A DNA stretch of 64,000 nucleotides from Mycobacterium sp. E2479 (GTDB taxonomy: Bacteria > Actinomycetota > Actinomycetes > Mycobacteriales > Mycobacteriaceae): positions 31,702-95,701 of the forward strand of contig NZ_LZJR01000130.1 of NCBI RefSeq assembly GCF_001667925.1, given 5' to 3'. How positions within the stretch are numbered: position 1 is the first letter of the stretch; the number at the start of each line of letters is the position of its first letter. This document shows, piece by piece, positions 16,615 through 25,104 of this stretch. The position numbers were made by a program, and so were the translations under genes. The notes beneath the pieces are model-generated. The model saw only the letters and a list, made by a program, of their open reading frames with translations, was not told the DNA's origin and ran no database searches.

Positions 16615-17562
16615 CCCCCAGTAGCAACGATGTCGCCGTCATCGGCGTGGGGCTACACCCGTTCGGGCGTTTCGAGGGCAAGTCGGCGATGCAGATGGGC
16701 GTCGACGCCATCCTTGCGGCGGTCGCCGATGCCGGTATCGCTTGGCGGGACGTCGAGTTCGCCACCGGGGGGAGCTGGACGGTGGCCAACCCGGACGCGA
16801 TCGTCGGCATGGTCGGTCTGACCGGCATCCCGTTCACCAACGTGTTCAATGCATGCGCGACCGCCGCCAGCGCCGCCAAGGCGTGCGCCGACGGTATTCG
16901 ATTGGGCGACTACGACATCGGGATGGCCGTCGGCCTGGACAAGCACCCCCGCGGGGCGTTCACCGAGGACCCCGCCCTGGTCGGAATGCCGCGCTGGTAT
17001 GCAGAGAACGGGCAGTACCTGACCACCCAGTTCTTCGGCATGAAGGCCAACCGCTACCTGCACGAGCACGGCATCTCCCAGCAGACCCTGGCCAACGTTG
17101 CCGCCAAGAACTTCCGCAACGGCGCCATAAACCCCAACGCGTTTCGCCGGAGACCGATCTCCGAAGAAGATATCCTGAATTCGGCGATGCTCAATTACCC
17201 GCTGACCCAATACATGTTCTGCGCCCCCGACGAGGGCGATGTGATCCAGTTGCAGGACACCGACGCCGGCGCCGAGGTCATCCACATGGCCGAGTGCGGC
17301 TTCTGCGAGCATGGCGATCAGGAGAAAGCTCCTAGCCGACGGCGCCACCGAGATCAACGGCGCGATGCCGGTCAACACCGACGGCGGGCTGATCGCCAAC
17401 GGCGAGCCCATCGGCGCCTCCGGTCTGCGGCAGATCCATGAAATCGTGCGCCAACTTCGCGGTGAGGCGGGCCATCGCCAGGTGCCCGGCCGCCCTAAGG
17501 TGGGATTCACCCAGTTGTACGGCGCGCCGGGCACCGCCGCCGCGACCATCCTCACCACCTGA
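16611..17562 (+). pseudogene. Thiolase-like lipid-transfer protein gene, deleted and frameshifted
   Basis: The first 209 codons follow the SCP-x/lipid-transfer-type thiolase family well (VAVIGVGLHPFGRF, then NACATAASAAKA with the presumed active Cys, AVGLDKHPRGAF, LTQYMFCAPDEG). At about 17238 the sequence jumps straight to the C-terminal DVIQLQDTDAGAEVIHMAE, losing roughly 70 residues. At 17324-17326 an AA tract reads AAA, shifting frame; the true C-terminus (GATEINGAMPVNTDGGLIAN, then GEPIGASG) continues in the next frame to 17562. Two independent lesions make it very likely non-functional. It is coupled to the CoA-transferase by GTGA. Confidence 0.85.
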
Positions 17563-17641
17563 CGACAGCCCTTGCGCCGTACGTGAACTGGTGGCGACGA
17601 CACGCCGAAGGCAGCCGCCGTCAAATCACGTTCGGCGCAAG

Positions 17642-18835
17642 CTAGGAGGCTTTTCGCGCGAGCGGCGCGTACGCCGGCTTGCCCAGGCCCAGCACGTATT
17701 GCGCGATCATGTTGCGGAACACCTCCAAGGTCCCGCCGTAGATCCCGACCAGCGGGGCGAATCGATACACGTACTCCGCGGCCCCGTTGTCGGCCGCGCC
17801 GTCCGTGCCCTGCGGCAGCACCGACGCGGTGCCCAGGATGTCCATCAGGTCCGGGGAGATGTCACGCATCGTCTGCGCCAGGGCGACGCGGCCGAAAATG
17901 CTGGGCGCGCTCAATGACGCTTCCATCCGCGCGGCGCTGCGCCCCAAGCGATATGCCACCGATGAATCATCGATGAGCCTGTGCCCGTTCGGATCCCGCT
18001 CGCCGACCTTTGCTGCGGCCTTGTCCAGGGCGTCGGCCATGAAACCGGCCTGGTGCATCATGATCGACACATCCTGCAGCCCGTCCGGGGCGGCCGCAAC
18101 GGCTCCGTGCTCGGTGTTGAGGGGTTCACGCAACACCGTCCATCCCGCGTTCACGTCGCCCAGGCGGTACTTGTCGTCGACGCGCACGTCGCTGTAGTAG
18201 ACGATGTTGGTGCGGTCGCCGTCGACGGTGCGAATGCCCTGAATCTCGATGCCCGGAGAGTTCAACGGAACCAGGAACATGGTCAGGCTCTTGTGCTTCT
18301 GCGCGTCCGGATCGGTATTGGTGATGAGGAAAACGTATTGGCAGTTGTGCGCACCGGTGGTGAACATCTTGGAGCCATTGATAATCCAGCTGTTGCCGTC
18401 ACGCACCGCACGGGTCTTGCAGGTGGCGATGTCGGAACCGCCTTCTGGTTCGGTGTAGCCCAGGCATAGCCGTACGTGCCCGCTGAAGACACCTGGTAGC
18501 ACTTCGTCCTGCAATGCGGCAGAGCCGAACTTCGCGACCGACCGGGCCACCATGGCGGTGGTACCCCAGGTCACCCAGGGCACATGTGCGCGTCGCTTTT
18601 CCAGCTCCCAGATGCGGCGACGCAGCCGGCTGAAGCCACCGTCAGCCTCCGGCTTCCATTCGCGCTCAAGGTAACCGGCGGCACCGAACGCCAGGTGCAC
18701 TCCTTCGTCGAAGTTGTCGCCCGTTTCCCGGTCCCGGCGCCTGACCTCTTCTGTCACGTGGGTTCGCAGGAACTCACGCGCTTCGTCGAGGAAGCGCTGA
18801 TCGTCGTCGGACAGCATGACTCGTGAGAAATCCAC
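17642..18835 (-). CDS. Acyl-CoA dehydrogenase, full-length subunit
   Basis: A 397-residue ACAD with FAD/substrate motifs LCLGYTEPEGGSDIATCKT (near 150), WIINGSKMFTTGAHN and the C-terminal IYGGTLEVFRNMIA. In medium-chain enzymes the last motif is YEGT with the catalytic Glu; here it is YGGT, so the base must lie elsewhere, perhaps the Glu in LNTEHGAVAAA. The GTG start lies immediately after the stop of the next ACAD gene. This matches the actinobacterial FadE pairs (FadE28/FadE29-like) that form alpha2-beta2 enzymes for bulky sterol acyl-CoAs. Confidence 0.9.
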   Translation of the reverse strand: MDFSRVMLSDDDQRFLDEAREFLRTHVTEEVRRRDRETGDNFDEGVHLAFGAAGYLEREWKPEADGGFSRLRRRIWELEKRRAHVPWVTWGTTAMVARSVAKFGSAALQDEVLPGVFSGHVRLCLGYTEPEGGSDIATCKTRAVRDGNSWIINGSKMFTTGAHNCQYVFLITNTDPDAQKHKSLTMFLVPLNSPGIEIQGIRTVDGDRTNIVYYSDVRVDDKYRLGDVNAGWTVLREPLNTEHGAVAAAPDGLQDVSIMMHQAGFMADALDKAAAKVGERDPNGHRLIDDSSVAYRLGRSAARMEASLSAPSIFGRVALAQTMRDISPDLMDILGTASVLPQGTDGAADNGAAEYVYRFAPLVGIYGGTLEVFRNMIAQYVLGLGKPAYAPLARKAS

Positions 18836-19882
18836 TTAGGCGCCCTCTCCACTTTCGCGCGCTGCGACCAGCTCACCGATGTACTTGGCGCTGGCGCCCG
18901 GATCTCCACCGGCCAGCGCCCAACCACGGGCACGCACCAGATACGCCGTGGCGGCGGCCTCCGACGAAACCCCAAGTCCACCTTGAATATGCACCGCCAT
19001 CGTCGCGGCCTTGGCCGCCTCCTCCGCCATGAACACGAACGCCGAGGGCGCCAGCTCCGGTCGCTCGTGCGGCTCGTTGTCCAGGAACCAGGCCGCGCGC
19101 CGCGCCAGGTTGCGGCCGCCCTGCACGGTGATCGCGATGTTGGCCAGCGGATGAGAGATGCCCTGCAGCGTCGAGATCGGAACCCCCAGTGTGTAGCGCG
19201 TTTTGGCGAACTCCGCCGCGATGGTCATGGTCTCCTCCACCAGGCCCACCAACGCGGCCGCACTCAGCACCCGCCATTCATCCAGCGCTCGTTGATATTC
19301 CGCCAACGCATCCGATCCGCTGGCCAGTATGGTGCGGGTGTCAGCGGTCGCCGGATCCACCCAGGCCATCGGCAACCGGCCGATGTTGTCCACCTTGGTC
19401 GGGCGGGTGCCGAACGTCAGCGCCACGACGTCGTCACCATCGCGCACGATGATCTGGTCAGCGATCGATCCGGTGGGCAGCAGCCGAGCGCCGGACGCGT
19501 TGTCCTGCTGCGGCTCGAATGCGGCGAGCCGCTTACCATGCACGACGTCAGGCTCGACGGCACCGAGGCGCGCGAGCAGCCGTGCGGTACAGACCTGGTC
19601 GATCCACGGTACCGGCGCCAGCACCCGGCCGATCTCCTCGGCCACCAAGGTCAGATCGACGATCGTCGCGCCGTCGCCGCCCGCGGATTCCGGGACCGCC
19701 ATGGTCGTGGCGCCCATGGCGCACAACCGCTCCCACAGGTTTTTGTCGAAGCCGGTTTCCTCCGCGGCGCGCACGGTTTCGATCGAGCAATGTGTCTTGA
19801 AGAAATCGCGGTAGGCGGCCTGCAACGCCTCGTGGTCCGACGTCAGGCTGTAGTCGAGCCTACGTAGTTCATAGCGGTCCAT
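18836..19882 (-). CDS. Acyl-CoA dehydrogenase, partner (short) subunit
   Basis: A 348-residue ACAD-fold protein, shorter than normal. The N-terminal helical domain (DYSLTSDHEALQAAYRDFFK) and a weakly conserved beta domain lead to the C-terminal VHIQGGLGVSSEAAATAYLVRARG, typical of the partner subunit of heteromeric mycobacterial ACADs. The standard catalytic and FAD motifs are degenerate, so it probably works only with the 17642 product. ATG 19882 has AAGGAAGG and is 2 bp from the upstream stop. The adjacent start/stop (TAA-GTG) couples both subunits. Confidence 0.88.
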   Translation of the reverse strand: MDRYELRRLDYSLTSDHEALQAAYRDFFKTHCSIETVRAAEETGFDKNLWERLCAMGATTMAVPESAGGDGATIVDLTLVAEEIGRVLAPVPWIDQVCTARLLARLGAVEPDVVHGKRLAAFEPQQDNASGARLLPTGSIADQIIVRDGDDVVALTFGTRPTKVDNIGRLPMAWVDPATADTRTILASGSDALAEYQRALDEWRVLSAAALVGLVEETMTIAAEFAKTRYTLGVPISTLQGISHPLANIAITVQGGRNLARRAAWFLDNEPHERPELAPSAFVFMAEEAAKAATMAVHIQGGLGVSSEAAATAYLVRARGWALAGGDPGASAKYIGELVAARESGEGA

Positions 19883-19884
19883 CC

Positions 19885-20715
19885 TCAGCCTTCCTTCTGG
19901 CCACCGAAGAAGAATTCTTGGGCATTGTTGTAGAGATAGTTGTCCAGCACGGCGTCGGGCAGGTCCAGCGCGGCCGCTTCGGGAACGACGCGGTGCATTT
20001 TCAGCACCGGCCAATCCGAAGCGAAGATCACCTTGTTTTGTCCGCGAGTCCGCATGTAGTGCAACAGGCTGTCCGGCAACCGCTTTGGTGACCAGGCCGA
20101 CGTCATCAACCGCAGATTCGAGTATTTGATCAACAACCTGATCGCGATGTCCCACCACGGGTCGGCACCGTGCATCATGCACAACTTCAGTTCGGGGAAT
20201 CGCACGCAGACCCGGTCTAGGTGAATCGGGTTCTGTACCTCCCCGGGAATGGGGGGCCCGGGAATGCCGGTGTTGATACACAGCGGCAGCTCGAGCTCGG
20301 CGCACTTGGTGTACAGCGGGTAGTAGACGGCGTCGCTGGGCGGGTACAGGCCGTCACCCCAAAAGCTCGGGCCGACGGCGGCATAGGCAACGGGCAGATC
20401 GTTGACGATGGACGAAAGTTCCCGCAGGGACGGCATCGGCCGCAACAGGCTGACCCCGCCCATCGCCAGCGCAAAGCGGTCGGGCTTCTCCTCGACGAAC
20501 TTGCGCGCGGTCACTGACGGCTTGGCCAGGTTGTCCATCAGGATCGCCTTGCGCACGCCCTGGGCGTCCATCTCCTCGAGCAGCTTTGACAACCCGACCG
20601 GTGAGAACATCGACTCCGGCCCCTTGAAGTAGTCGTCACGCACCTTGAGCATCCAGGCGGGCTGCTGCTCCGTCTCGCCGAAGTGCACGTTGATCAGGCA
20701 ATCGATAACTTTCAT
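19885..20715 (-). CDS. Amidohydrolase-family (amidohydrolase 2) protein, first
   Basis: A 276-residue TIM-barrel protein of the amidohydrolase-2/ACMSD-like group. The metal site is partly kept: CMMHGADPWWD near 178 supplies a His, and FASDWP near 240 the Asp. At the N-terminus the usual H-x-H reads N-V-H (DCLINVHFG), so one ligand is changed. Members hydrolyse, decarboxylate or hydrate carboxylated rings and esters. The start is ATG 20715, overlapping the ligase stop by ATGA; the frame is open to 20757. It lies in an operon with a ligase, a second amidohydrolase and the ACAD pair. Confidence 0.85.
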   Translation of the reverse strand: MKVIDCLINVHFGETEQQPAWMLKVRDDYFKGPESMFSPVGLSKLLEEMDAQGVRKAILMDNLAKPSVTARKFVEEKPDRFALAMGGVSLLRPMPSLRELSSIVNDLPVAYAAVGPSFWGDGLYPPSDAVYYPLYTKCAELELPLCINTGIPGPPIPGEVQNPIHLDRVCVRFPELKLCMMHGADPWWDIAIRLLIKYSNLRLMTSAWSPKRLPDSLLHYMRTRGQNKVIFASDWPVLKMHRVVPEAAALDLPDAVLDNYLYNNAQEFFFGGQKEG

Positions 20716-22337
20716 GTCGGCATCGGTGCTTTCGCTGTCGCGTGACGTTTCGCCCAACGGTAATCGGCCTTACCATTGCCCAAGCGCCGAACCTGCTCGA
20801 CGACGAGGAACTCCTTGGGCGCCTTGAACCGTGCCAGTCGCGACGTGCAGAGCGTGAGCAGCTCCGCGGCGGCCGCGTCGGCTCCATCGCGGAGCTCGAC
20901 GAGGGCGACGAGCTCTTCGCCCCAGCGCTCGCTGGGGCGACCGACCACCAGGGCGTCGGCGATCGCCGGGTGGCCGCGCAGCACCTCTTCGACTTCCTCG
21001 ACGAAAACCTTTTCGCCGCCGGTATTTACCACCAGCGAGTCACGGCCGAGAAGCCGCAAGGATCCGTCGGGTTCCAAGCCGGCACGGTCACCGGATATCA
21101 CCACCCGCTTGCCGTCGATGACGGGAAACGTTTGACAGGTGGCATCGGGATCGTTGAAGTACCCCAACGGTATTCGCCCTTGCCTGGCGGCCCAGCCCAC
21201 CTCCGATTCACCGGGGGAAAGGAAGTGACTGTAGTCCTCGGAAAGAACCAGTCCACCCTCGCGCAGCGTGAAGGTGTCGGCTTGCGTGCCGATCCTGCTG
21301 TGGCCGAAGCCCATGTTTCCCGTCTCCGACGAGCCATAACCGTTGATGAGCGTGATATGGGGTAGCAGTTCCAACAGGGCTTGCTGATACTTCGGATTCG
21401 TCGCGGCACCGCCGGTGCCGATCGCATACAGCGCCGACAAGTCGTAGGAACCACCCTGCAACTGCGCCACCAGCGGCGCGGCGTAGGCATCCCCGACCAT
21501 GGTCATCATCCCGACCTTCTCGCGCTCGGCCGTCTCCCAGACTACGTGCGGATCAAGTTTTTTGGAGGTGTCATAAAGCACCACGGGGGTACCCGCCATG
21601 ATCGCCGCGAATGCTGTCCACATGCCGGCCGCGTGCATCAGAGGCGAGACGGCGAACCATGGGGCACCGGCGTCACCACGCACCTTGTCGTGGATCTCCT
21701 GGGCACAGGCATGGTCGGCCCCCACCATCGACGACACGTAGATGTCGGACTGTCGCCACAGCACACCCTTGGGCCGGCCGGTCGTGCCGCCGGTGCAGAT
21801 CATCAGCAGATCGTCCGGGGACGCCGTCACGGTATGGTCGGTATTCCCCTGCGCCAGTGCGTCGTCCAGCGAAATCGCACCGGCCGGTTCCCGGTCGTTG
21901 CTCGCGTCGTCCACCGACAGCAACAGGTCAACGCCGGCATCGGTGAGCACGTCGGCGAATTTTGCGCCCAGCCCGCGGTGATAGATGACCGCTCGGGGTT
22001 TCACGTAGTCGAGCAGCTCGCCGACCTCGCGTGGCGTGTAGTAATAGTTGATGTTCACCGGGACGGTCCGGGCTTTGAGGCAGCCGACGACCATGTCTGG
22101 GTACAGATCGTTGTGCATGACCAGCGCCACCCGGTCCTGTCCGCATTCCCAGTTCTGCAGGTTGGCGCGTTCCCGATACGCTCCTAATCCGTTGCCCGCC
22201 AGAAAGTTCGCCAGTCGGCGCGTGCGCTCCGCCGATTCGCGAAAGGTGCTGCGGCGGCTGCCGCAGACCGTCATCGTCCGGTCGGGGATAACGGCGGCGA
22301 TTTCGTCAAGAACCGCCCCTATGGTCCATTCGCTCAC
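20712..22337 (-). CDS. Acyl-CoA synthetase (FadD17/FadD19-like)
   Basis: An AMP-forming ligase of about 541 residues. It has CTGGTTGRPKGVLWR (P-loop-like), NGYGSSETGNMG, a ribose-binding ISGDRAGLEPDGSLRLLGRDSLVVNTGGEK region and the catalytic Lys in GNGKADYRWAKR. An inserted segment after NFLAGNGLGAYRE, before VALVMHN, is typical of its subgroup. I place the start at GTG 22337 (SEWTIGAVLDEIA), the usual beginning of the family. GTG 22394 would add 19 residues and overlap the upstream amidohydrolase; neither has a strong ribosome site. It makes a CoA ester for the ACAD pair downstream. Confidence 0.9.
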   Translation of the reverse strand: MSEWTIGAVLDEIAAVIPDRTMTVCGSRRSTFRESAERTRRLANFLAGNGLGAYRERANLQNWECGQDRVALVMHNDLYPDMVVGCLKARTVPVNINYYYTPREVGELLDYVKPRAVIYHRGLGAKFADVLTDAGVDLLLSVDDASNDREPAGAISLDDALAQGNTDHTVTASPDDLLMICTGGTTGRPKGVLWRQSDIYVSSMVGADHACAQEIHDKVRGDAGAPWFAVSPLMHAAGMWTAFAAIMAGTPVVLYDTSKKLDPHVVWETAEREKVGMMTMVGDAYAAPLVAQLQGGSYDLSALYAIGTGGAATNPKYQQALLELLPHITLINGYGSSETGNMGFGHSRIGTQADTFTLREGGLVLSEDYSHFLSPGESEVGWAARQGRIPLGYFNDPDATCQTFPVIDGKRVVISGDRAGLEPDGSLRLLGRDSLVVNTGGEKVFVEEVEEVLRGHPAIADALVVGRPSERWGEELVALVELRDGADAAAAELLTLCTSRLARFKAPKEFLVVEQVRRLGNGKADYRWAKRHATAKAPMPT

Positions 22338-22368
22338 GGATGTAGCCGGCCTTGGGTAGTCATCTCGA

Positions 22369-23571
22369 TCAGGCAGCCGAGCCGACTTGGACACCGAGAA
22401 GGTCTAGCGCGTTGTCCCGCATGATCTTTCGAATATCGGAGTCGCTGAAGCCTTTCAGCTCGTCGGCAAACGACACCGGCGTCTCGAGGCCTTCGCCGTG
22501 CGGCCAGTCGGAACCGAACAGAATCTTGTCGACGCCGATGGCCTCGGCGAGCTCCGGAAGGTCGTCCTCGTAGTAGGGGGCGATCCACACGTTGTTGCGC
22601 AGCTGTTGCACCGGGTCTTCGGGGAAATATTGGGGCTGGGTGTTCGCCGCCTTCTTCAGGCGCTTGATCAGCCGGTGCACAAAGTACGAGCCGTTCTCAA
22701 TGCTGACGGCCTTGAGTTTCGGATGACGGGTGAACACCCCGTGCACGATCATCGAGGCCATCGTGTCGTGGATGGCCCGGTCGTCGAGGAGCACCTGATC
22801 CAGCGGATCCTTGGCCCCGAAGCCCTCGAACGTCGCCTTGCCGCCCCAGGCCGCCGCGATGTGCAAATAACCGCTGTCGGAGAGGTGGAACCCCACCGGC
22901 ACCCCCGCCTCGGCCAGCCGGGCCCACACCGGGTCGTGGCTGCGATCGCCCAGCGACCGCGGCTTGACCAGGCCCGGCACCGGCGCCGGGCGCACCAGCA
23001 CCAGCTTGGCGCCGCGCGCCAACACGAACTCGACCTCCTCGACGGCCTTGGCCGGGTCGGCCAGCGAAATGATCGGCGCGGCAATGATTCGGTGATCGGG
23101 CCGGTCGAAGCCCCAGTCCTCGTCGAGCCACAGATTGAACGCGTGCACCGACGCGATGGTCGCCTCGATGTCGTGTTTGAGCGCCTCCTCGACCCCGCAT
23201 CCGAAGGTCGGCAGCATGAACACCGTCTCGATGTCCTGGGTATCCATCACCGTGATCCGGGCATCGCGGTTCTGGTACTCGGGATGGTCCGCCAACCGTT
23301 CGACCTTCATCAGCGATGCCGGGTCTACGCCGTCTGGAATCTCACCGCGGAACAACAGGTCGAGACAACCCGGGACGATGATCGGGTCGAAGGTGGGATT
23401 GGGGATGAAGTGGTTGACGCGGTCCCCGATGACGGCCCACGTCCGCTTGCCATCGTTGAGCATCTGGACGCCGCGCCGTTTGAACCTCTTGTCCAGGTGG
23501 CGGGTAAACGAGTCCAGCGGTTCGTAGTAGTGGTTGTCAACGTCGATCGCCCGGTAACCCAAGCCAGCCAT
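22369..23571 (-). CDS. Amidohydrolase-family (amidohydrolase 2) protein, second
   Basis: A 400-residue amidohydrolase-2 protein. The N-terminal DVDNHYYEP carries the metal-binding His and Glu typical of the actinobacterial branch. VPVGFHLSDSGY holds a barrel His, a mid-protein SIENGSYFVHRLIKRLKK segment follows, and FGSDWPHGEGLE gives the conserved Asp. Such genes are common beside sterol and terpenoid catabolic genes in mycobacteria, but the reaction is usually unknown. It is 33 bp after the crotonase-fold gene and probably co-transcribed from the operator at 24495. Confidence 0.87.
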   Translation of the reverse strand: MAGLGYRAIDVDNHYYEPLDSFTRHLDKRFKRRGVQMLNDGKRTWAVIGDRVNHFIPNPTFDPIIVPGCLDLLFRGEIPDGVDPASLMKVERLADHPEYQNRDARITVMDTQDIETVFMLPTFGCGVEEALKHDIEATIASVHAFNLWLDEDWGFDRPDHRIIAAPIISLADPAKAVEEVEFVLARGAKLVLVRPAPVPGLVKPRSLGDRSHDPVWARLAEAGVPVGFHLSDSGYLHIAAAWGGKATFEGFGAKDPLDQVLLDDRAIHDTMASMIVHGVFTRHPKLKAVSIENGSYFVHRLIKRLKKAANTQPQYFPEDPVQQLRNNVWIAPYYEDDLPELAEAIGVDKILFGSDWPHGEGLETPVSFADELKGFSDSDIRKIMRDNALDLLGVQVGSAA

Positions 23572-23604
23572 GATCGTCCTTTCCGCCAGTTACCGACACG
23601 AACA

Positions 23605-24450
23605 CTAAGCGTCGGTCGAGTCGAGCGATGGGAATTGCGGGGGCCGCTTCTCGAGAAAACTTGTGATGCCCTCGATGACGTCGGGGCGCGGCATGGCCTC
23701 ATGCAGCAAAATCTCCGCGAGCGCATTGGCCTCTGCGACGTCGCGAGTCGCGTCACCATATACCTGCCTCTTGATCACCGCCATCGACGCCGGAGAGCAA
23801 TGCGCGGCGATGTCCTCGGCGTAGTCCAGGGCGCGCTTCATCAGACTTTCCGGAGCGACAACCTCTTTCACCAGGCCCATCTCGGCCGCCTCCTCGGCGA
23901 GGAACGTCCGCCCGCTGAGCAACAGATCCAGAGCGACGCCCCAACTGGTCAGCCGCGGAAGTATCCACGAAATTCCGAACTCCGCGATCAGGCCGCGGCG
24001 GGCGAACACGGCGGCGAACTTCGCTCCGGCGGCCGCGAACCGGACGTCGCACATCAACGCCTGGGTCAACCCGATGCCGACACAAGCACCGTTGACGGCC
24101 GCGATGACGGGCTTGCGCAGTGTCGTCAGAAAATGAGGCGGGCGCTCCCCGACCAGGTCCGCCAGGTTCGACCGGCCTGCCTCTTCGAGCTTCTCGCCGT
24201 AGGTGGGCGCCCAACTCGGTGCGCCCAAATATGCGCCCGCACAAAACCCCCGGCCCCGCCCGGTCAACACGACGGCCCGGATAAAGGGGTCCCGCTCGGC
24301 GCGATCAATCGCGGTATAGAACCCCGCGGCCATGTCGGGGCCCCAGGCGTTGAGGCGATCCGGACGATTGAACGTCAGAATCGCAACACCGGTTTCAGTG
24401 GTCTCATACAGCACCGCCTCGTCGGTGAGCACAGGGTCGGCGGCGCTCAT
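23605..24450 (-). CDS. Enoyl-CoA hydratase/isomerase family protein
   Basis: A 281-residue crotonase-fold protein. FNRPDRLNAWGPDM starts the fold, GRGFCAGAYLG forms the first oxyanion strand and VNGACVGIGLTQALMCDVRFA the second. RRGLIAEFGISWILPRL carries a Glu in the position used by isomerase/PaaG-type members. Hydration or isomerisation of an enoyl-CoA is likely. ATG 24450 has GAGGGG upstream; the frame is open to 24495. It is the first gene of the minus-strand operon (hydratase, amidohydrolase, ligase, amidohydrolase, ACAD pair). Confidence 0.9.
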   Translation of the reverse strand: MSAADPVLTDEAVLYETTETGVAILTFNRPDRLNAWGPDMAAGFYTAIDRAERDPFIRAVVLTGRGRGFCAGAYLGAPSWAPTYGEKLEEAGRSNLADLVGERPPHFLTTLRKPVIAAVNGACVGIGLTQALMCDVRFAAAGAKFAAVFARRGLIAEFGISWILPRLTSWGVALDLLLSGRTFLAEEAAEMGLVKEVVAPESLMKRALDYAEDIAAHCSPASMAVIKRQVYGDATRDVAEANALAEILLHEAMPRPDVIEGITSFLEKRPPQFPSLDSTDA

Positions 24451-24494
24451 CGGACATCCCCTCATAGCCGAACCAACAGGTGAGTTTGTACCCA

Positions 24495-24513
24495 TACTGT
24501 ATATCTATCGGTA
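24495..24513. promoter_or_regulatory. Putative TetR operator, 19 bp (site 4, weaker)
   Basis: TACTGTATATCTATCGGTA keeps the left arm TACTGTA and the right end GGTA, matching the palindrome at 14082 at about 12 of 19 positions. It lies 45 bp before the 23605-24450 gene. The rest of the 353-bp gap (24514-24803) shows only the promoter-like pair at 24740-24766. Confidence 0.45.
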
Positions 24514-24739
24514 CTGCATTCCACAACCGCCGCCATTTGGGTGTGAAACCCCAACTCAACTGCGATTTCGTGCGGGGGAAGCCGGTGCAACGGCGCACAG
24601 ATCTACATCGCGGCGGACCACGATTTTGACGCGGTGGTAACCCGGCGAAACACCGAACGTCGGCACGGATTTTCGCCGCACAAACGGTCGACGACATGGC
24701 AAGACTTAAATTCTGTGGTGTGTGACACGGTCGCGCCAC

Positions 24740-24766
24740 GTTTGCAACGGACCCGCGATCGGGAAA
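24740..24766 (+). promoter_or_regulatory. SigF-like promoter of the CsbD gene
   Basis: GTTT, a 17-base spacer and GGGAAA match the mycobacterial SigF-type pattern (GTTT-N15-17-GGGTA-like). It lies 38 bp before the CsbD-like ATG. General-stress control of a CsbD protein would be expected, which supports the call. Confidence 0.45.
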
Positions 24767-24803
24767 CCCCCAAAGAGCCAGCCAACAATGGGAGGTAGTC
24801 GTA

Positions 24804-25043
24804 ATGGTTGACGTCAAGAGTGGCCCGATCGAACTGGTTCGCGGCATCGTCGATGATGCCCTGGGTAAGACCAAGCAGGTCATCGGGATCATCATCGGCA
24901 ACGACAGCCTGGTGGACGAGGGCAAGGCTCAGCAGGACAAGGCGGAAGCCCAGCGCAATGCCGGGAAGAAAGAAGCCGCCGCTGAGAAAGCCCGCGGTAA
25001 GGCCAAGGCCTACGAGCAGCGCGAGCGGGCCGAGCAGAACTAA
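24804..25043 (+). CDS. CsbD-like stress protein
   Basis: A small 79-residue, highly charged protein. It has the CsbD pattern: an N-terminal region with GIVDDALGKTKQVIG, then SLVDEGKAQQDKAEAQRNAG and an Ala/Lys/Glu-rich tail (KKEAAAEKARGKAKA). CsbD proteins are general-stress proteins of unclear mechanism; mycobacterial versions are sometimes annotated as microaggregate-binding protein. The Shine-Dalgarno GGGAGG is good. It is not functionally linked to the catabolic genes around it and converges on the aldolase gene through a hairpin. Confidence 0.85.
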   Translation: MVDVKSGPIELVRGIVDDALGKTKQVIGIIIGNDSLVDEGKAQQDKAEAQRNAGKKEAAAEKARGKAKAYEQRERAEQN

Positions 25044-25062
25044 AGGTCCCGGCTAGGCGAGC

Positions 25063-25085
25063 GGGCCCGGTCACTGACCGGGCCC
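25063..25085. terminator. Bidirectional hairpin between convergent genes
   Basis: GGGCCCGGTCA and TGACCGGGCCC are perfectly complementary 11-base arms with a minimal loop. The hairpin lies between the stops of the CsbD gene (25043) and the aldolase gene (25105). There is no T-run, as is common for mycobacterial terminators. Confidence 0.75.
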
Positions 25086-25104
25086 CTTCGCTGCCTAATC
25101 CCTG

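Noticed and set aside
22498..24483. 661-codon plus-strand frame
   Set aside because: It is antisense to the second amidohydrolase and the crotonase gene, both with strong motifs; it is an artefact of codon bias.
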